A DNA stretch of 64,000 nt, from assembly GCA_963556195.1 (NCBI GenBank), contig OY744522.1, forward strand, positions 42,032,763-42,096,762, in the 5' to 3' direction. Source of the stretch: Sepiola atlantica (lineage: Eukaryota > Mollusca > Cephalopoda > Sepiida > Sepiolidae). The translations under genes and the position numbers were made by a program. The notes under the pieces were generated by a model. That model was not told where the DNA came from, ran no database searches, and was given only the letters and a program-made list of their open reading frames with translations. How positions within the stretch are numbered: position 1 is the first letter of the stretch; each line of letters opens with the position of its first letter. Of this stretch, positions 41,699 to 54,389 are shown piece after piece.

Positions 41699-44600
41699 CT
41701 TCGTTCCCCTTTGGACAATTTTGCAGATGAAAAGGAGTGAGGATACCTAATTGATTTCAGTAGTGCTCAGGAGGCCTCCTTGATTTTCAAAGTACTCGGC
41801 GTTGTCCGGGAGAAAAGTGCTCAATATCCTAGATAGAGCTACTGTAGTGATAGGTTTGGAAAATATTTTAACGCCATCTTCGATCCCCTTTGGACTATTT
41901 TGCAGATGAAAAGGAGGGAGGATACCTAAGTAATTTCAGTAGTGCTCAGGAGGCCTCCTTGATTTTCAAAGTACTCGGCGTTGTCCGGGAGAAAAGTGCT
42001 CAATATCCTAGATAGAGCTACTGTAGTGATAGGTTTGGAAAATATTTTAACGCCATCTTCGTTCCCCTTTGGACTATTTTGCAGATGAAAAGGAGGGTGG
42101 ATACCTAAGTAATTTCAGTAGTGCTCAGGAGGCCTCCTTGATTTTCAAAGTACTCGGCGTTGTCCGGGAGAAAGGTGCTCAATATCCTAGATAGAGCTAC
42201 TGTAGTGATAGGTTTAGAAAATATTTTAACGCCATCTTCGTTCCCCTTTGGACTATTTTGCAGATGAAAAGGAGGGAGGATACCTAAGTAATTTCAGTAG
42301 TGCTCAGGAGGCCTCCTTGATTTTCAAAGTACTCGGCGTTGTCCGGGAGAAAGGTGCTCAATATCCTAGATAGAGCTACTGTAGTGATAGGTTTAGAAAA
42401 ATATTTTAACGCCATCTTCGTTCCCCTTTGGACTATTTTGCAGATGAAAAGGAGGGAGGATACCTAAGTAATTTCAGTAGTGCTCAGGAGGCCTCCTTGA
42501 TTTTCAAAGTACTCGGCGTTGTCCGGGAGAAAGGTGCTCAATATCCTAGATAGAGCTACTGTAGTGATAGGTTTGGAAAATATTTTAACGCCATCTTCGT
42601 TCCCCTTTGGACTATTTTGCAGATGAAAAGGAGGGAGGATACCTAAGTAATTTCAGTAGTGCTCATGAGGCCTCCTTGATTTTCAAAGTACTCGGCGTTG
42701 TCCGGGAGAAAAGTGCTCAATATCCTAGATAGAGCTACTGTAGTGATAGGTTTGGAAAATATTTTAACGCCATCTTTGTTCCCCTTTGGACTATTTTGCA
42801 GATGAAAAGGAGGGAGGATACCTAAGTAATTTCAGTAGTGCTCATGAGGCCTCCTTGATTTTCAAAGTACTCGGCGTTGTCCGGGAGAAAGGTGCTCAAT
42901 ATCCTAGATAGAGCTACTGTAGTGATAGGTTTGGAAAATATTTTAACGCCATCTTTGTTCCCCTTTGGACTATTTTGCAGATGAAAAGGAGGGAGGATAC
43001 CTAAGTAATTTCAGTAGTGCTCATGAGGCCTCCTTGATTTTCAAAGTACTCGGCGTTGTCCGGGAGAAAGGTGCTCAATATCCTAGATAGAGCTACTGTA
43101 GTGATAGGTTTGGAAAATATTTTAACGCCATCTTCGATCCCCTTTGGACTATTTTGCAGATGAAAAGGAGGGAGGATACCTAAGTAATTTCAGTAGTGCT
43201 CAGGAGGCCTCCTTGATTTTCAAAGTACTCGGCGTTGTCCGGGAGAAAAGCGCTCAATATCCTAGATAGAGCTACTGTAGTGATAGGTTTGGAAAATATT
43301 TTTACCCCATCTTCGTTACTCTTTGGACTATTTTGCAGATAAAAAGGAGGGAGGATACCTAAGTAATTTCATTAGTGCTCAGGAGGCTTTCTTTGATTTT
43401 CAAGGTACTCGGCGTTGTCCAGGAGAAAAGTGCTCAATATCCTAGATAGAGCTACTGTAGTGATAGGTTTGGAAAATATTTTAACGCCATCTTCGATCCC
43501 CTTTGGACTATTTTGCAGATAAAAAGGAGGGACGATACCTAAGTAATTTCAGTAGTGCTCAGGAGGCCTCCTTGATTTTCAAAGTACTCGGCGTTGTCCG
43601 GGAGAAAAGTGCTCAATATCCTAGATAGAGCTACTGTAGTGATAGGTTTGGAAAATATTTTAACGCCATCTTCGATCCCCTTTGGACTATTTTGCAGATG
43701 AAAAGGAGGGAGGTTACCTAAGTAATTTACGTAGTGCTCAGGAGGCCTCCTTGATTTTCAAAGTATTCGGCGTTGTCCGGGAGAAAAGCGCTCAATATTC
43801 ATAATAGAGCTACTGTAGTGATAGGTTTGGAAAATATTTTAACGCCATCTTCGTTACCCTTTGGACTATTTTGCAGATAAAAAGGAGGGAGGATACCTAA
43901 GTAATTTCAGTAGTGCTCAGGAGGCCTCCTTTATTTTCAAAGTACTCGGCGTTGTCCGGGAGAAAAGTGCTCAATATCCTAGATAGAACTACTGTAGTGA
44001 TAAGTTTGGAAAATATTTTAACGCCATCTTCGTTTCGCCTTTGGACTATTTTGCAGATCAGAAAGAGAAAGGATACCTAAGTGATTTCAGTAGTACTCAG
44101 TAGGCATCTTTGATTTTCAAAGTACTCGACGTTGTCCGGGAGAAAATTGCTCAATGTCCTAGATAGAGCTACTGTAGTGACAGGTTTTGATAATATTTTA
44201 ACAGCATCTATGCTGAAAATGGTTGGGATAATCGAAAAGAGTGATTTCAGTAGTGCTCAGGAGGCCTCCTTGATTTTCAAAGTACTCGGCGTTGTCCTGG
44301 AGAAAAGTGCTCAATACCCAAGATAGAGCTACTGTAGTGATAGGTTTGGAAAATATTTTAACGCCATCTTCGTTCCTATTTGGACTATTTTGCAGATGAA
44401 AAGGAGGGAGGATACCTAAGTAATTTCAGTAGTGCTCATGAGGCCTCCTTGATTTTCAAAGTACTCGGCGTTGTCCGGGAGAAAAGTGCTCAATATCCTA
44501 GATAGAGCTACTGTAGTGATAGGTTTAGAAAATATTTTAACGCCATCTTCGATCCCCTTTGGACTATTTTGCAGATGAAAAGGAGGGAGGATACCTAAGT

Positions 44601-46805
44601 AATTTCAGTAGTGCTCATGAGGCCTCCTTGATTTTCAAAGTACTCGGCGTTGTCCGGGAGAAAAGTGCTCAATATCCTAGATAGAGCTACTGTAGTGATA
44701 GGTTTGGAAAATATTTTAACGCCATCTTCGTTCCCCTTTGGACTATTTTGCAGATGAAAAGGAGGGAGGATACCTAAGTAATTTCAGTAGTGCTCAGAAA
44801 GCCTCCTGGATTTTCATGTACTCGGCGTTGTCCGGGAGAAAAGGGCTCAATATCCTAGATAGAGCTACTGTAGTGATAGGTTTGGAAAATATTTTAACCC
44901 CATCTTCGTTACTCTTTGGACTATTTTGCAGATAAAAAGGAGGGAGGATATTTAAGTAATTTCATTAGTGCTCAGGAGGCCTCCTTGATTTTCAAGGTAC
45001 TCGGCGTTGTCCAGGAGAAAAGTGCTCAATATCCTAGATAGAGCTACTGTAGTGATAGGTTTGGAAAATATTTTAACGCCATCTTCGATCCCCTTTGGAC
45101 TATTTTGCAGATGAAAAGGAGGGAGGATACCTAAGTAATTTACGTAGTGCTCAGGAGGCCTCCTTGATTTTCAAAGTATTCGGCATTGTCCGGGAGAAAA
45201 GCGCTCAATATCCATAATAGAGCTACTGTAGTGATAGGTTTGGAAAATATTTTAACGCCATCTTCGTTACCCTTTGGACTATTTTGCAGATAAAAAGGAG
45301 GGAGGATACCTAAGTAATTTCAGTAGTGCTCAGGAGGCCTCCTTTATTTTCAAAGTACTCGGCGTTGTCCGGGAGAAAAGTGCTCAATATCCTAGATAGA
45401 ACTACTGAAGTGATAGTTTTGGAAAATATTTTAACGCCATCTTCGTTACCCTTTGGACTATTTTGCAGATGAAAAGGAGGGAGGATACCTAAGTAATTTC
45501 AGTAGTGCTCAGGAGGCCTCCTTGATTTTCAAAGAACTCGGCGTTGTCCGGGAGAAAAGTGCTCAATATCCTAGATAGAACTACTGTAGTGATAAGTTTG
45601 GAAAATATTTTAACGCCATCTTCGTTTCGCCTTTGGACTATTTTGCAGATCAGAAAGAGAAAGGATACCTAAGTGATTTCAGTAGTACTCAGTAGGCATC
45701 TTTGATTTTCAAAGTACTCGACGTTGTCCGGGAGAAAATTGCTCAATGTCCTAGATAGAGCTACTGTAGTGACAGGTTTTGATAATATTTTAACAGCATC
45801 TATGCTGAAAATGGTTGGGATAATCGAAAAGAGTGATTTCAGTAGTGCTCAGGAGGCCTCCTTGATTTTCAAAGTACTCGGCGTTGTCCTGGAGAAAAGT
45901 GCTCAATACCCAAGATAGAGCTACTGTAGTGATAGGTTTAGAAAATATTTTAACGCCATCTTCGATCCCCTTTGAACTATTTTGCAGATGAAAAGGAGGG
46001 AGGATACCTAAGTGATTTAAGTAGTGCTCAGGAGGCCTTCTTTATTTTCAAATTACTTGGCGTTGTCCGGGAGAAAAGTGCTCAATGTCATAGATAGAGT
46101 TACTGTAGTGATAAGTTTTGATGATATTTTAACAGCATCTACGCTGAAAAGGATGGGGAAATCGATGTAATTTCAGTAGTGCTCAGGAGGCCTCTTTGAT
46201 TTTCAAAGAACTCGGCGTTGTCCGGGAGAAAATTGCTCAATGTCCTAGATAGAGCTACTGTAGTGACAGGTTTGGATAATATTTTAAAAGCATCTACGCT
46301 GAAAAGGATGGGATCATCGATAAGAGTGATTTCAGTAGTGCTCAGGAGGCTTCCTTGATTTTCAAAGTACTCGGCGTTGTCCGGAAGAAAAGTGCTCAAT
46401 ATCCATAATAGAGCTACTGTAGTGATAGGTTTTGAAAATTTTTTAAATGCCATCTTCATTCCCCTTTGGACTATTTGGCAGATGAAAAGGAGGGAGGATA
46501 CCTAAGTGATTTCAGTAGTGCTCAGGAGGCTTTCTTAATTGTCCTAGATAGAGCTACTGTAGTGATATGTTTTGAAAATATTTTAACGCCATCTTCGATC
46601 CCCTTTGGACTATTTTGCAGATGAAAAGGAGGGAGGATACCTAAGTAATTTCAGTAGTGCTCAGGAGGCTTCCTTGATTTTCAAAGTACTCGGCGTTGTC
46701 TGGGAGAAAAGTGCTCAATATCGTAGATAGAGCTACTGTAGTGATAGGTTTGGAAAATATTTTAACACCATCTTCGTTCCCTTTTTGACTATTTTGCAGA
46801 TGAAA
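41699..46805 (+). repeat. 179-bp satellite, ~28 copies (unit A)
   Basis: Unit landmarks: GGACTATTTTGCAGATGAAA, AGGAGGGAGGATACCTAAGT, GCTCAGGAGGCCTCCTTGAT, CTCGGCGTTGTCCGGGAG and GGTTTGGAAAATATTTTAAC. GGACTA starts at 41892, 42071, 42250, 42430, 42609 and 42788. A variant with CAGCATCTATGCTGAAAATG occurs at 44210 and 45802, marking a higher-order repeat. All frames are interrupted; not coding. Confidence 0.95.
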
Positions 46806-46814
46806 AGGAGAGGG

Positions 46815-47695
46815 GGGCAGTAAGTAGTAGCTTCTGCGGTATAGGAACCTGCGGCTTCTGCGGTAGGGGACCAGAGGAGTGCTTCTGCAGTATAGGAACT
46901 TGAGGCTTCTGCAGTATGGCAGGCGAGGGAGGGTGCTTCTGCGGTATAGAAACAGGGGGGGGGGTGCTTCTGCAGTATAGGAACCTGAGGTATTTGCGGT
47001 ATGGCACCCAGGGTGTGCTTCTGCGGTATGGCACCTGGGGGGTGCTTCTGCGGTATAGAAACCGCGGGGGGGGGAGTTGCTCTTGCAGTATAGCAACTGG
47101 TGGGTACTTCTGTGGTATAGCAACCGGAGGGTGGTGCTTCTGCGGTATAGGAGTCGGAGGCTTCAGCGGTATGTCACTCAGGGGGTTCTTCTGCGGTATA
47201 GGGGGGTGCTTCTATGGTATAGCACCCGGGGGGTTGCTTCTGCAGTATAGGAACTTGAAGCTTCTGCGGTATAGCAGCTAAGGGTAGGGTGCTTCTGCGG
47301 TATAGGACCACGAGGCTTCTGCGGTATAGCACCTGGTGGGGGTGCTTCCTCAGTATAGGACCACGAGGCTTCTGCAGTGTAGCAACCGGGGGAGGGGGGG
47401 GTTCTCTGGTATAGCAACGGGGGGGGAGGGGGTGCTTCTGTTTGTATGGCACTCGGGGGGTGTTTTTGCAGAATAGGAACCTGAGGCTTCTGCTGTATGG
47501 CAACCAGGAGGCTGCTTCTGTGGTATGGCACCCTGGGGGTGCTTCTGCAGTATGGCACCCAGGGGGTTGCTTCTGTGGTATGGCACCCAGGGGGGTGCTT
47601 CTGCAGTATAGAATCACGATGCTTCTGCGGTATAGCAACCAGGGGTGGGGTGCTTCTGCGGTATAGGACCACGAGGCTTCTGTGGTATAGTATTC
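46815..47695 (+). repeat. ~40-bp minisatellite (CTTCTGCGGTATAG), unit A
   Basis: More than 20 units of the form GTGCTTCTGCGGTATAGCAC then CCGGGGGG. The long proline/arginine/tyrosine-rich frames on both strands come from this repeat. Confidence 0.9.
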
Positions 47696-47985
47696 GCACT
47701 GGGCCGGTGATAGATGCGTATTTCGCATTCGCACTTGGGCTGCGATAGGTACGTATGTATCATTCACACTGAAGCAGCGATAGGTACGTATATAGCATGC
47801 ATACCGGGGCGGCAATAGGTACTTTTATAGTATATGCACCGGGGCGGCAATAAGTACGTATATAGTATGTGCACTGGGGCGACAGTAGGTACGTATATAG
47901 TCTGCGCACCATTGTGGCGATACATACGTATATAGTATGAATACCAGAGCGGAGATAAGTACCTATATAGTAAACGCAGATAGAG
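47696..47985 (+). repeat. ~35-bp minisatellite, ~8 units, unit A
   Basis: Units of GCACCGGGGCGGCAATAGGT then ACGTATATAGTAT. Confidence 0.85.
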
Positions 47986-48304
47986 GTGGTACTTTTTATA
48001 GAAATATGTCATACTATTGCCCTGGAAAACGTAGGAGAAATGGTGGGGAAGAAGCAGCTTTCGCAAAAGGCAAAATTAGAAAGTAGCTGTGAAATGGGGC
48101 GACCAGGGAAGAGAAAGGTAGAAAGATAAAGAGACGGCTATAGAGGAGGGGGGAAATAGAAGTTTGAATATAAAGATGTTACACACGCGATTTCTCTTCA
48201 ATTATATGTTTTTGTGACCCCGAGCAACGCCGGGTAGCCCCGCTAGTCTATTATATAAACGTCACCTGTCTGTATGGATGGATGTATGTATGTATGTATG
48301 TATG

Positions 48305-48336
<32 letters not shown>

Positions 48337-48744
48337 GCTTCTCCTCCGAAAGTACCCAACACACGGTCACACGGGTGACATCATTCCCACCGGCCAGCCC
48401 AGACGCGTGTAATATCTCGGAACCGGAAAAAAAAAATTGACTCTTCCGGGGTCGACTGAGCACTTTTCTCCAATGGGGGGTGGCTTTTAACTCCATTTTT
48501 CAACGTTATTTATACTAATTTGAGAAGAAAAATAATGCAAAGTCACGATAAACCAGATATGACGTCAGAGTAAGGGAGTGGCGGGTAGAAATTCACTCAC
48601 ACTACAACCATTTTTTTTCTTTCTTTCTTCTTTCCCTCTCACTCCCACACTTTCTTTCTTAATTATTAATAGACGCTAATATTCCTTCCCCCTCCCTTCC
48701 TCACTATGGCCGTTCTGTTATACTTCCAGGCATTACCTCCTCCT

Positions 48745-49435
48745 TTCAGGCCAAATAGGGGGGGGGGAATGTCGGCATTCACCGATGTGAGCGCTACAGG
48801 CCAAATCTGAGGAGGGGGAATGTCGGCATTCGGCAGTATGAGCGCCTAAAGCGAAATTTGGGGATGGGGGAGTGTCGGCATTCGGTGGTGGGGCCCCTCA
48901 GGCCAAATCTGGGGAGGGGAAATGTCGGCGGTGGGGTTCTTCAGGCCAAATCTGGGAAGGGGGAGTGTCGGCATCAGGCCAAATCTGGGGGGGGGGGAAT
49001 GTCAGCATTCTCCGGTATGAGCGCCTCAGGCCAAATCTGGGGAGGGGGGTGTCGGCATTTGCACGTATGAGCGCCTCAGGCGAAATTTAGGGGAAGAGGA
49101 GTGTCGACATTCGCCGTTGGGGCGCATCAGGCCAAATCTGGGGAGGGGGAGTGTCGACATTCGCCGGTGTGAGCGCCTCAGGCCAAATCTGTATAGGGAG
49201 TGTCGACATTCGCCGGTGTGAGCGCCTCAGGCCAAATTGGGGGGGGGGAGCGTCGGCATTCGCCGGTATGAGCGCCTCAGGCCAAATCTGGGGATGTGGG
49301 AATGTCGGCATTCGCCGGTATGAGCGTCTCAGGCCAAATCTGGGGGAGTATCGGTATTCGCCGGTGGGGCGCCTTAGGAAACATTTGGGGCGGGGGGGTA
49401 TCGGTATTCGACGGTGGGGCGCCTCAGGCGAAATA
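48745..49435 (+). repeat. G-rich ~50-bp minisatellite, unit B
   Basis: Same repeat as 39740-40245 but with more units. Confidence 0.9.
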
Positions 49436-49439
49436 GCCC

Positions 49440-49628
49440 GACCTGTACTTTAGGGGAGCAGAAATGCCCAAAAGGAAAAGGGATTAAAAAATATAATGAT
49501 AATCTGATTTTTGATTCGAGAGTGTAAGATCGACACCTATCGGATAGGACTAGATAATACACTTGATCTCAAGGCAAAAATGCCGAGAACAGATACTACA
49601 CTTTGATCTTAGCCAAAAGGCCAACAAA
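49440..49628 (-). mobile_element. U2-headed SINE type B, unit B
   Basis: Head CAGATACTACACTTTGATCT (inverse) at 49588-49607 with the second head next to it; homologous to 40290-40475. The type A partner is missing here. Confidence 0.75.
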
Positions 49629-49904
49629 AGAACCGAAATTCAAAATTTTGAGGTTATTTACTATAACCAATCTACACCTGAACAGCGGTCTATCCACTAG
49701 ACACTGTTTAAATTACATTATTAAATTAACAAGTAATAATAACTATGATTTTCTTTCAACAAACATTGTATAATACTATTTAACAACTTATTACATTAGC
49801 TTTGAATATCAACAAATAATTTTAAACTCCCCCAGACCGTTTTTCTCTAATTCAACATAGCTTTTAGACGCCATTTTTTTTTTTACCGAAAATTACATTA
49901 ATTC

Positions 49905-50125
49905 ACTTCTTTTGGCTAATATCAAGGTGTAGTATCTTCCGATGGATACTGCACCCCATAAACTGGAATCGTCTTGGCCATCGGGGCTTCATTCCGCCGG
50001 TCTATGAGTTTGTCATGTGCAGTTCTAGGAGGTCCACACTCCCAGGCTTTGCCTCCCCTCTTTGGGGAGGAGTAAGTTTATTGCTTACTGCCTGAGGCGC
50101 CCCTACCGGGGAATGCCGAATAACA
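49905..50125 (+). mobile_element. U2-headed SINE type A, truncated, unit B
   Basis: The head is damaged (TTTTGGCTAATATCAAGG, GTAGTATCTTCCGATGG). The body ends at CCGGGGAATGCCGA, as at 41355. Confidence 0.7.
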
Positions 50126-50129
50126 GCTT

Positions 50130-51062
50130 CTACGTTTCTCTTGGGACTATTTTGCAGATGAAAAGCGGGGGGGGGGGGATCGGTAAGAGTGATTTCATTA
50201 CTGCTCCAGAAGCCTCCTTGATTTTTTTAAATACTCGGCGTTGTCTGGGAGAAAACTGCTCAATATCCTAGATAGAGCTTCTGTAGTGATAGGTTTGGAA
50301 AATATTTTAACGCCATCTTCGATCCCCTTTGGACTATTTTGCAGATGAAAAGGAGGGAGGATACCTAAGTAATTTCATTAGTGCTCAGGAGGCCTCCTTG
50401 ATTTTCAAAGTACTCGGCGTTGTCCGGGAGAAAAGTGCTCAATATCCTAGATAGAGCTACTGTAGTGATAGGTTTGGAAAATATTTTAACGCCATCTTCG
50501 TTACCCTTTGGACTATTTTGCAGATAAAAAGGAGGGACGATACCTAAGTAATTTCGGTAGTGCTCAGGAGGCCTCCTTGATTTTCAAAGTACTCGGCGTT
50601 GTCCGGGAGAAAAGTGCTCAATATCCTAGATAGAGCTACTGCAGTGATAGGTTTGGAAAATATTTTAACGCCATCTTCGTTACTCTTTGGACTATTTTGC
50701 AGATAAAAAGGAGGGACGATACCTAAGTAATTTCAGTAGTGCTCAGGAGGCCTCCTTGATTTTCAAAGTACTCGGCGTTGTCCGGGAGAAAAGTGCTCAA
50801 TATCCTAGATAGAGCTACTGTAGTGATAGGTTTGGAAAATATTTTAACGCAAATTTCTATCCCCTTTAGACTATTTTGCAGATGAAAAAGAGGGAGGATA
50901 CCTAAGTAATTTCAGTAGTGCTCAGGAGGCTTCCTTGATTTTCAAAGTACTCGGCGTTGTCTGGGAGAAAAGTGCTCAATATCGTAGATAGAGCTACTGT
51001 AGTGATAGGTTTGGAAAATATTTTAACACCATCTTCGTTCCCTTTTTGACTATTTTGCAGAT
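50130..51062 (+). repeat. 179-bp satellite, ~5 copies (unit B)
   Basis: Same monomer as at 41699. Confidence 0.95.
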
Positions 51063-51074
51063 GAAAAGGAGAGG

Positions 51075-52245
51075 GGGGCAGTAAGTAGTAGCTTCTGCGG
51101 TATAGGAACCTGCGGCTTCTGCGGTAGGGGACCAGAGGAGTGCTTCTGCAGTATAGGAACTTGAGGCTTCTGCAGTATGGCAGGCGAGGGAGGGTGCTTC
51201 TGCGGTATAGAAACAGGGGGGGGGTGCTTCTGCAGTATAGGAACCTGAGGTATTTGCGGTATGGCACCCAGGGTGTGCTTCTGCGGTATGGCACCTGGGG
51301 GGTGCTTCTGCGGTATAGAAACCGCGGGGGGGGGAGTTGCTCTTGCAGTATAGCAACTGGTGGGTACTTCTGTGGTATAGCAACCGGAGGGTGGTGCTTC
51401 TGCGGTATAGGAGTCGGAGGCTTCAGCGGTATGTCACTCAGGGGGTTCTTCTGCGGTATAGGGGGGTGCTTCTATGGTATAGCACCCGGGGGGTTGCTTC
51501 TGCAGTATAGGAACTTGAAGCTTCTGCGGTATAGCAGCTAAGGGTAGGGTGCTTCTGCGGTATAGGACCACGAGGCTTCTGCGGTATAGCACCTGGTGGG
51601 GGTGCTTCCTCAGTATAGGACCACGAGGCTTCTGCAGTGTAGCAACCGGGGGAGGGGGGGGTTCTCTGGTATAGCAACGGGGGGGGAGGGGGTGCTTCTG
51701 TTTGTATGGCACTCGGGGGGTGTTTTTGCAGAATAGGAACCTGAGGCTTCTGCTGTATGGCAACCAGGAGGCTGCTTCTGTGGTATGGCACCCTGGGGGT
51801 GCTTCTGCAGTATGGCACCCAGGGGGTTGCTTCTGTGGTATGGCACCCAGGGGGGTGCTTCTGCAGTATAGAATCACGATGCTTCTGCGGTATAGCAACC
51901 AGGGGTGGGGTGCTTCTGCGGTATAGGACCACGAGGCTTCTGTGGTATAGTATTCGCACTGGGCCGGTGATAGATGCGTATTTCGCATTCGCACTTGGGC
52001 TGCGATAGGTACGTATGTATCATTCACACTGAAGCAGCGATAGGTACGTATATAGCATGCATACCGGGGCGGCAATAGGTACTTTTATAGTATATGCACC
52101 GGGGCGGCAATAAGTACGTATATAGTATGTGCACTGGGGCGACAGTAGGTACGTATATAGTCTGCGCACCATTGTGGCGATACATACGTATATAGTATGA
52201 ATACCAGAGCGGAGATAAGTACCTATATAGTAAACGCAGATAGAG
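51075..52245 (+). repeat. ~40-bp and ~35-bp minisatellites, unit B
   Basis: Essentially identical to 46815-47985, offset 4260 bp. Confidence 0.9.
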
Positions 52246-52560
52246 GTGGTACTTTTTATAGAAATATGTCATACTATTGCCCTGGAAAACGTAGGAGAAA
52301 TGGTGGGGAAGAAGCAGCTTTCGCAAAAGGCAAAATTAGAAAGTAGCTGTGAAATGGGGCGACCAGGGAAGAGAAAGGTAGAAAGATAAAGAGACGCCTA
52401 TAGAGGAGGGGGGAAATAGAAGTTTGAATATAAAGATGTTACACACGCGATTTCTCTTCAATTATATGTTTTTGTGACCCCGAGCAACGCCGGGTAGCCC
52501 CGCTAGTCTATTATATAAACGTCACCTGTCTGTATGGATGGATGTATGTATGTATGTATG

Positions 52561-52592
<32 letters not shown>

Positions 52593-52999
52593 GCTTCTCC
52601 TCCGAAAGTACCCAACACACGGTCACACGGGTGACATCATTCCCACCGGCCAGCCCAGACGCGTGTAATATCTCGGAACCGGAAAAAAAAAATTGACTCT
52701 TCCGGGGTCGACTGAGCACTTTTCTCCAATGGGGGGTGGCTTTTAACTCCATTTTTCAACGTTATTTATACTAATTTGAGAAGAAAAATAATGCAAAGTC
52801 ACGATAAACCAGATATGACGTCAGAGTAAGGGAGTGGCGGGTAGAAATTCACTCACACTACAACCATTTTTTTTCTTTCTTTCTTCTTTCCCTCTCACTC
52901 CCACACTTTCTTTCTTAATTATTAATAGACGCTAATATTCCTTCCCCCTCCCTTCCTCACTATGGCCGTTCTGTTATACTTCCAGGCATTACCTCCTCC

Positions 53000-53695
53000 T
53001 TTCAGGCCAAATAGGGGGGGGGGGAATGTCGGCATTCACCGATGTGAGCGCTACAGGCCAAATCTGAGGAGGGGGAATGTCGGCATTCGGCAGTATGAGC
53101 GCCTAAAGCGAAATTTGGGGATGGGGGAGTGTCGGCATTCGGTGGTGGGGCCCCTCAGGCCAAATCTGGGGAGGGGAAATGTCGGCGGTGGGGTTCTTCA
53201 GGCCAAATCTGGGAAGGGGGAGTGTCGGCATCAGGCCAAATCTGGGGGGGGGGGAATGTCAGCATTCTCCGGTATGAGCGCCTCAGGCCAAATCTGGGGA
53301 GGGGGGTGTCGGCATTTGCACGTATGAGCGCCTCAGGCGAAATTTAGGGGAAGAGGAGTGTCGACATTCGCCGTTGGGGCGCATCAGGCCAAATCTGGGG
53401 AGGGGGAGTGTCGACATTCGCCGGTGTGAGCGCCTCAGGCCAAATCTGTATAGGGAGTGTCGACATTCGCCGGTGTGAGCGCCTCAGGCCAAATTGGGGG
53501 GGGGGAGCGTCGGCATTCGCCGGTATGAGCGCCTCAGGCCAAATCTGGGGATGTGGGAATGTCGGCATTCGCCGGTATGAGCGTCTCAGGCCAAATCTGG
53601 GGGAGTATCGGTATTCGCCGGTGGGGCGCCTTAGGAAACATTTGGGGCGGGGGGGTATCGGTATTCGACGGTGGGGCGCCTCAGGCGAAATAGCC
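53000..53695 (+). repeat. G-rich ~50-bp minisatellite, unit C
   Basis: Near-identical to 48745-49435. Confidence 0.9.
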
Positions 53696-53696
53696 C

Positions 53697-53885
53697 GACC
53701 TGTACTTTAGGGGAGCAGAAATGCCCAAAAGGAAAAGGGATTAAAAAATATAATGATAATCTGATTTTTGATTCGAGAGTGTAAGATCGACACCTATCGG
53801 ATAGGACTAGATAATACACTTGATCTCAAGGCAAAAATGCCGAGAACAGATACTACACTTTGATCTTAGCCAAAAGGCCAACAAA
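53697..53885 (-). mobile_element. U2-headed SINE type B, unit C
   Basis: Near-identical to 49440-49628. Confidence 0.75.
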
Positions 53886-54161
53886 AGAACCGAAATTCAA
53901 AATTTTGAGGTTATTTACTATAACCAATCTACACCTGAACAGCGGTCTATCCACTAGACACTGTTTAAATTACATTATTAAATTAACAAGTAATAATAAC
54001 TATGATTTTCTTTCATCAAACATTGTATAATACTATTTAACAACTTATTACATTAGCTTTGAATATCAACAAATAATTTTAAACTCCCCCAGACCGTTTT
54101 TCTCTAATTCAACATAGCTTTTAGACGCCATTTTTTTTTTTACCGAAAATTACATTAATTC

Positions 54162-54380
54162 ACTTCTTTTGGCTAATATCAAGGTGTAGTATCTTCCGAT
54201 GGATACTGCACCCCATAAACTGGAATCGTCTTGGCCATCGGGGCTTCATTCCGCCGGTCTATGAGTTTGTCATGTGCAGTTCTAGGAGGTCCACACTCCC
54301 AGGCTTTGCCTCCCCTCTTTGGGGAGGAGTAAGTTTATTGCTTACTGCCTGAGGCGCCCCTACCGGGGAATGCCGAATAA
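54162..54380 (+). mobile_element. U2-headed SINE type A, truncated, unit C
   Basis: Near-identical to 49905-50125. Confidence 0.7.
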
Positions 54381-54389
54381 CAGCTTCTA

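Larger units (their letters stand above)
39204..48246 (+). mobile_element. Helitron-like unit A of tandem array (9.0 kb)
   Basis: The 5' end TCTATTATATAAACGTCACC is preceded by A. The 3' end GCAACGCCGGGTAGCCCCGC then TAG abuts directly the next unit's TCTATTATATAAACG. No Rep/helicase gene is present. In order it holds a (TGTA)n tract, a conserved 430-bp leader, a G-rich minisatellite, two U2-SINE copies in inverse orientation, a truncated U2 SINE, ~28 copies of the 179-bp satellite, two minisatellites and a conserved ~270-bp 3' end. Confidence 0.75.
48247..52506 (+). mobile_element. Helitron-like unit B of tandem array (4.26 kb)
   Basis: Same ends as unit A, with only about five satellite copies (50130-51060). 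Its 5' part to about 50930 matches unit C and its 3' part from there matches unit A, both nearly identical at a ~4260-bp offset. This suggests it arose by exchange within the satellite. Confidence 0.8.

Noticed and set aside
41699..46805. CRISPR array from regular repeats
   Set aside because: Monomers are contiguous 179-bp satellite units with no short repeat/unique spacer structure, in eukaryotic DNA.
46641..47815. Proline/arginine/tyrosine-rich frames of up to 213 codons, repeated at 50902-52075
   Set aside because: They translate the CTTCTGCGGTATAG minisatellite in several frames. No codon structure or family match.
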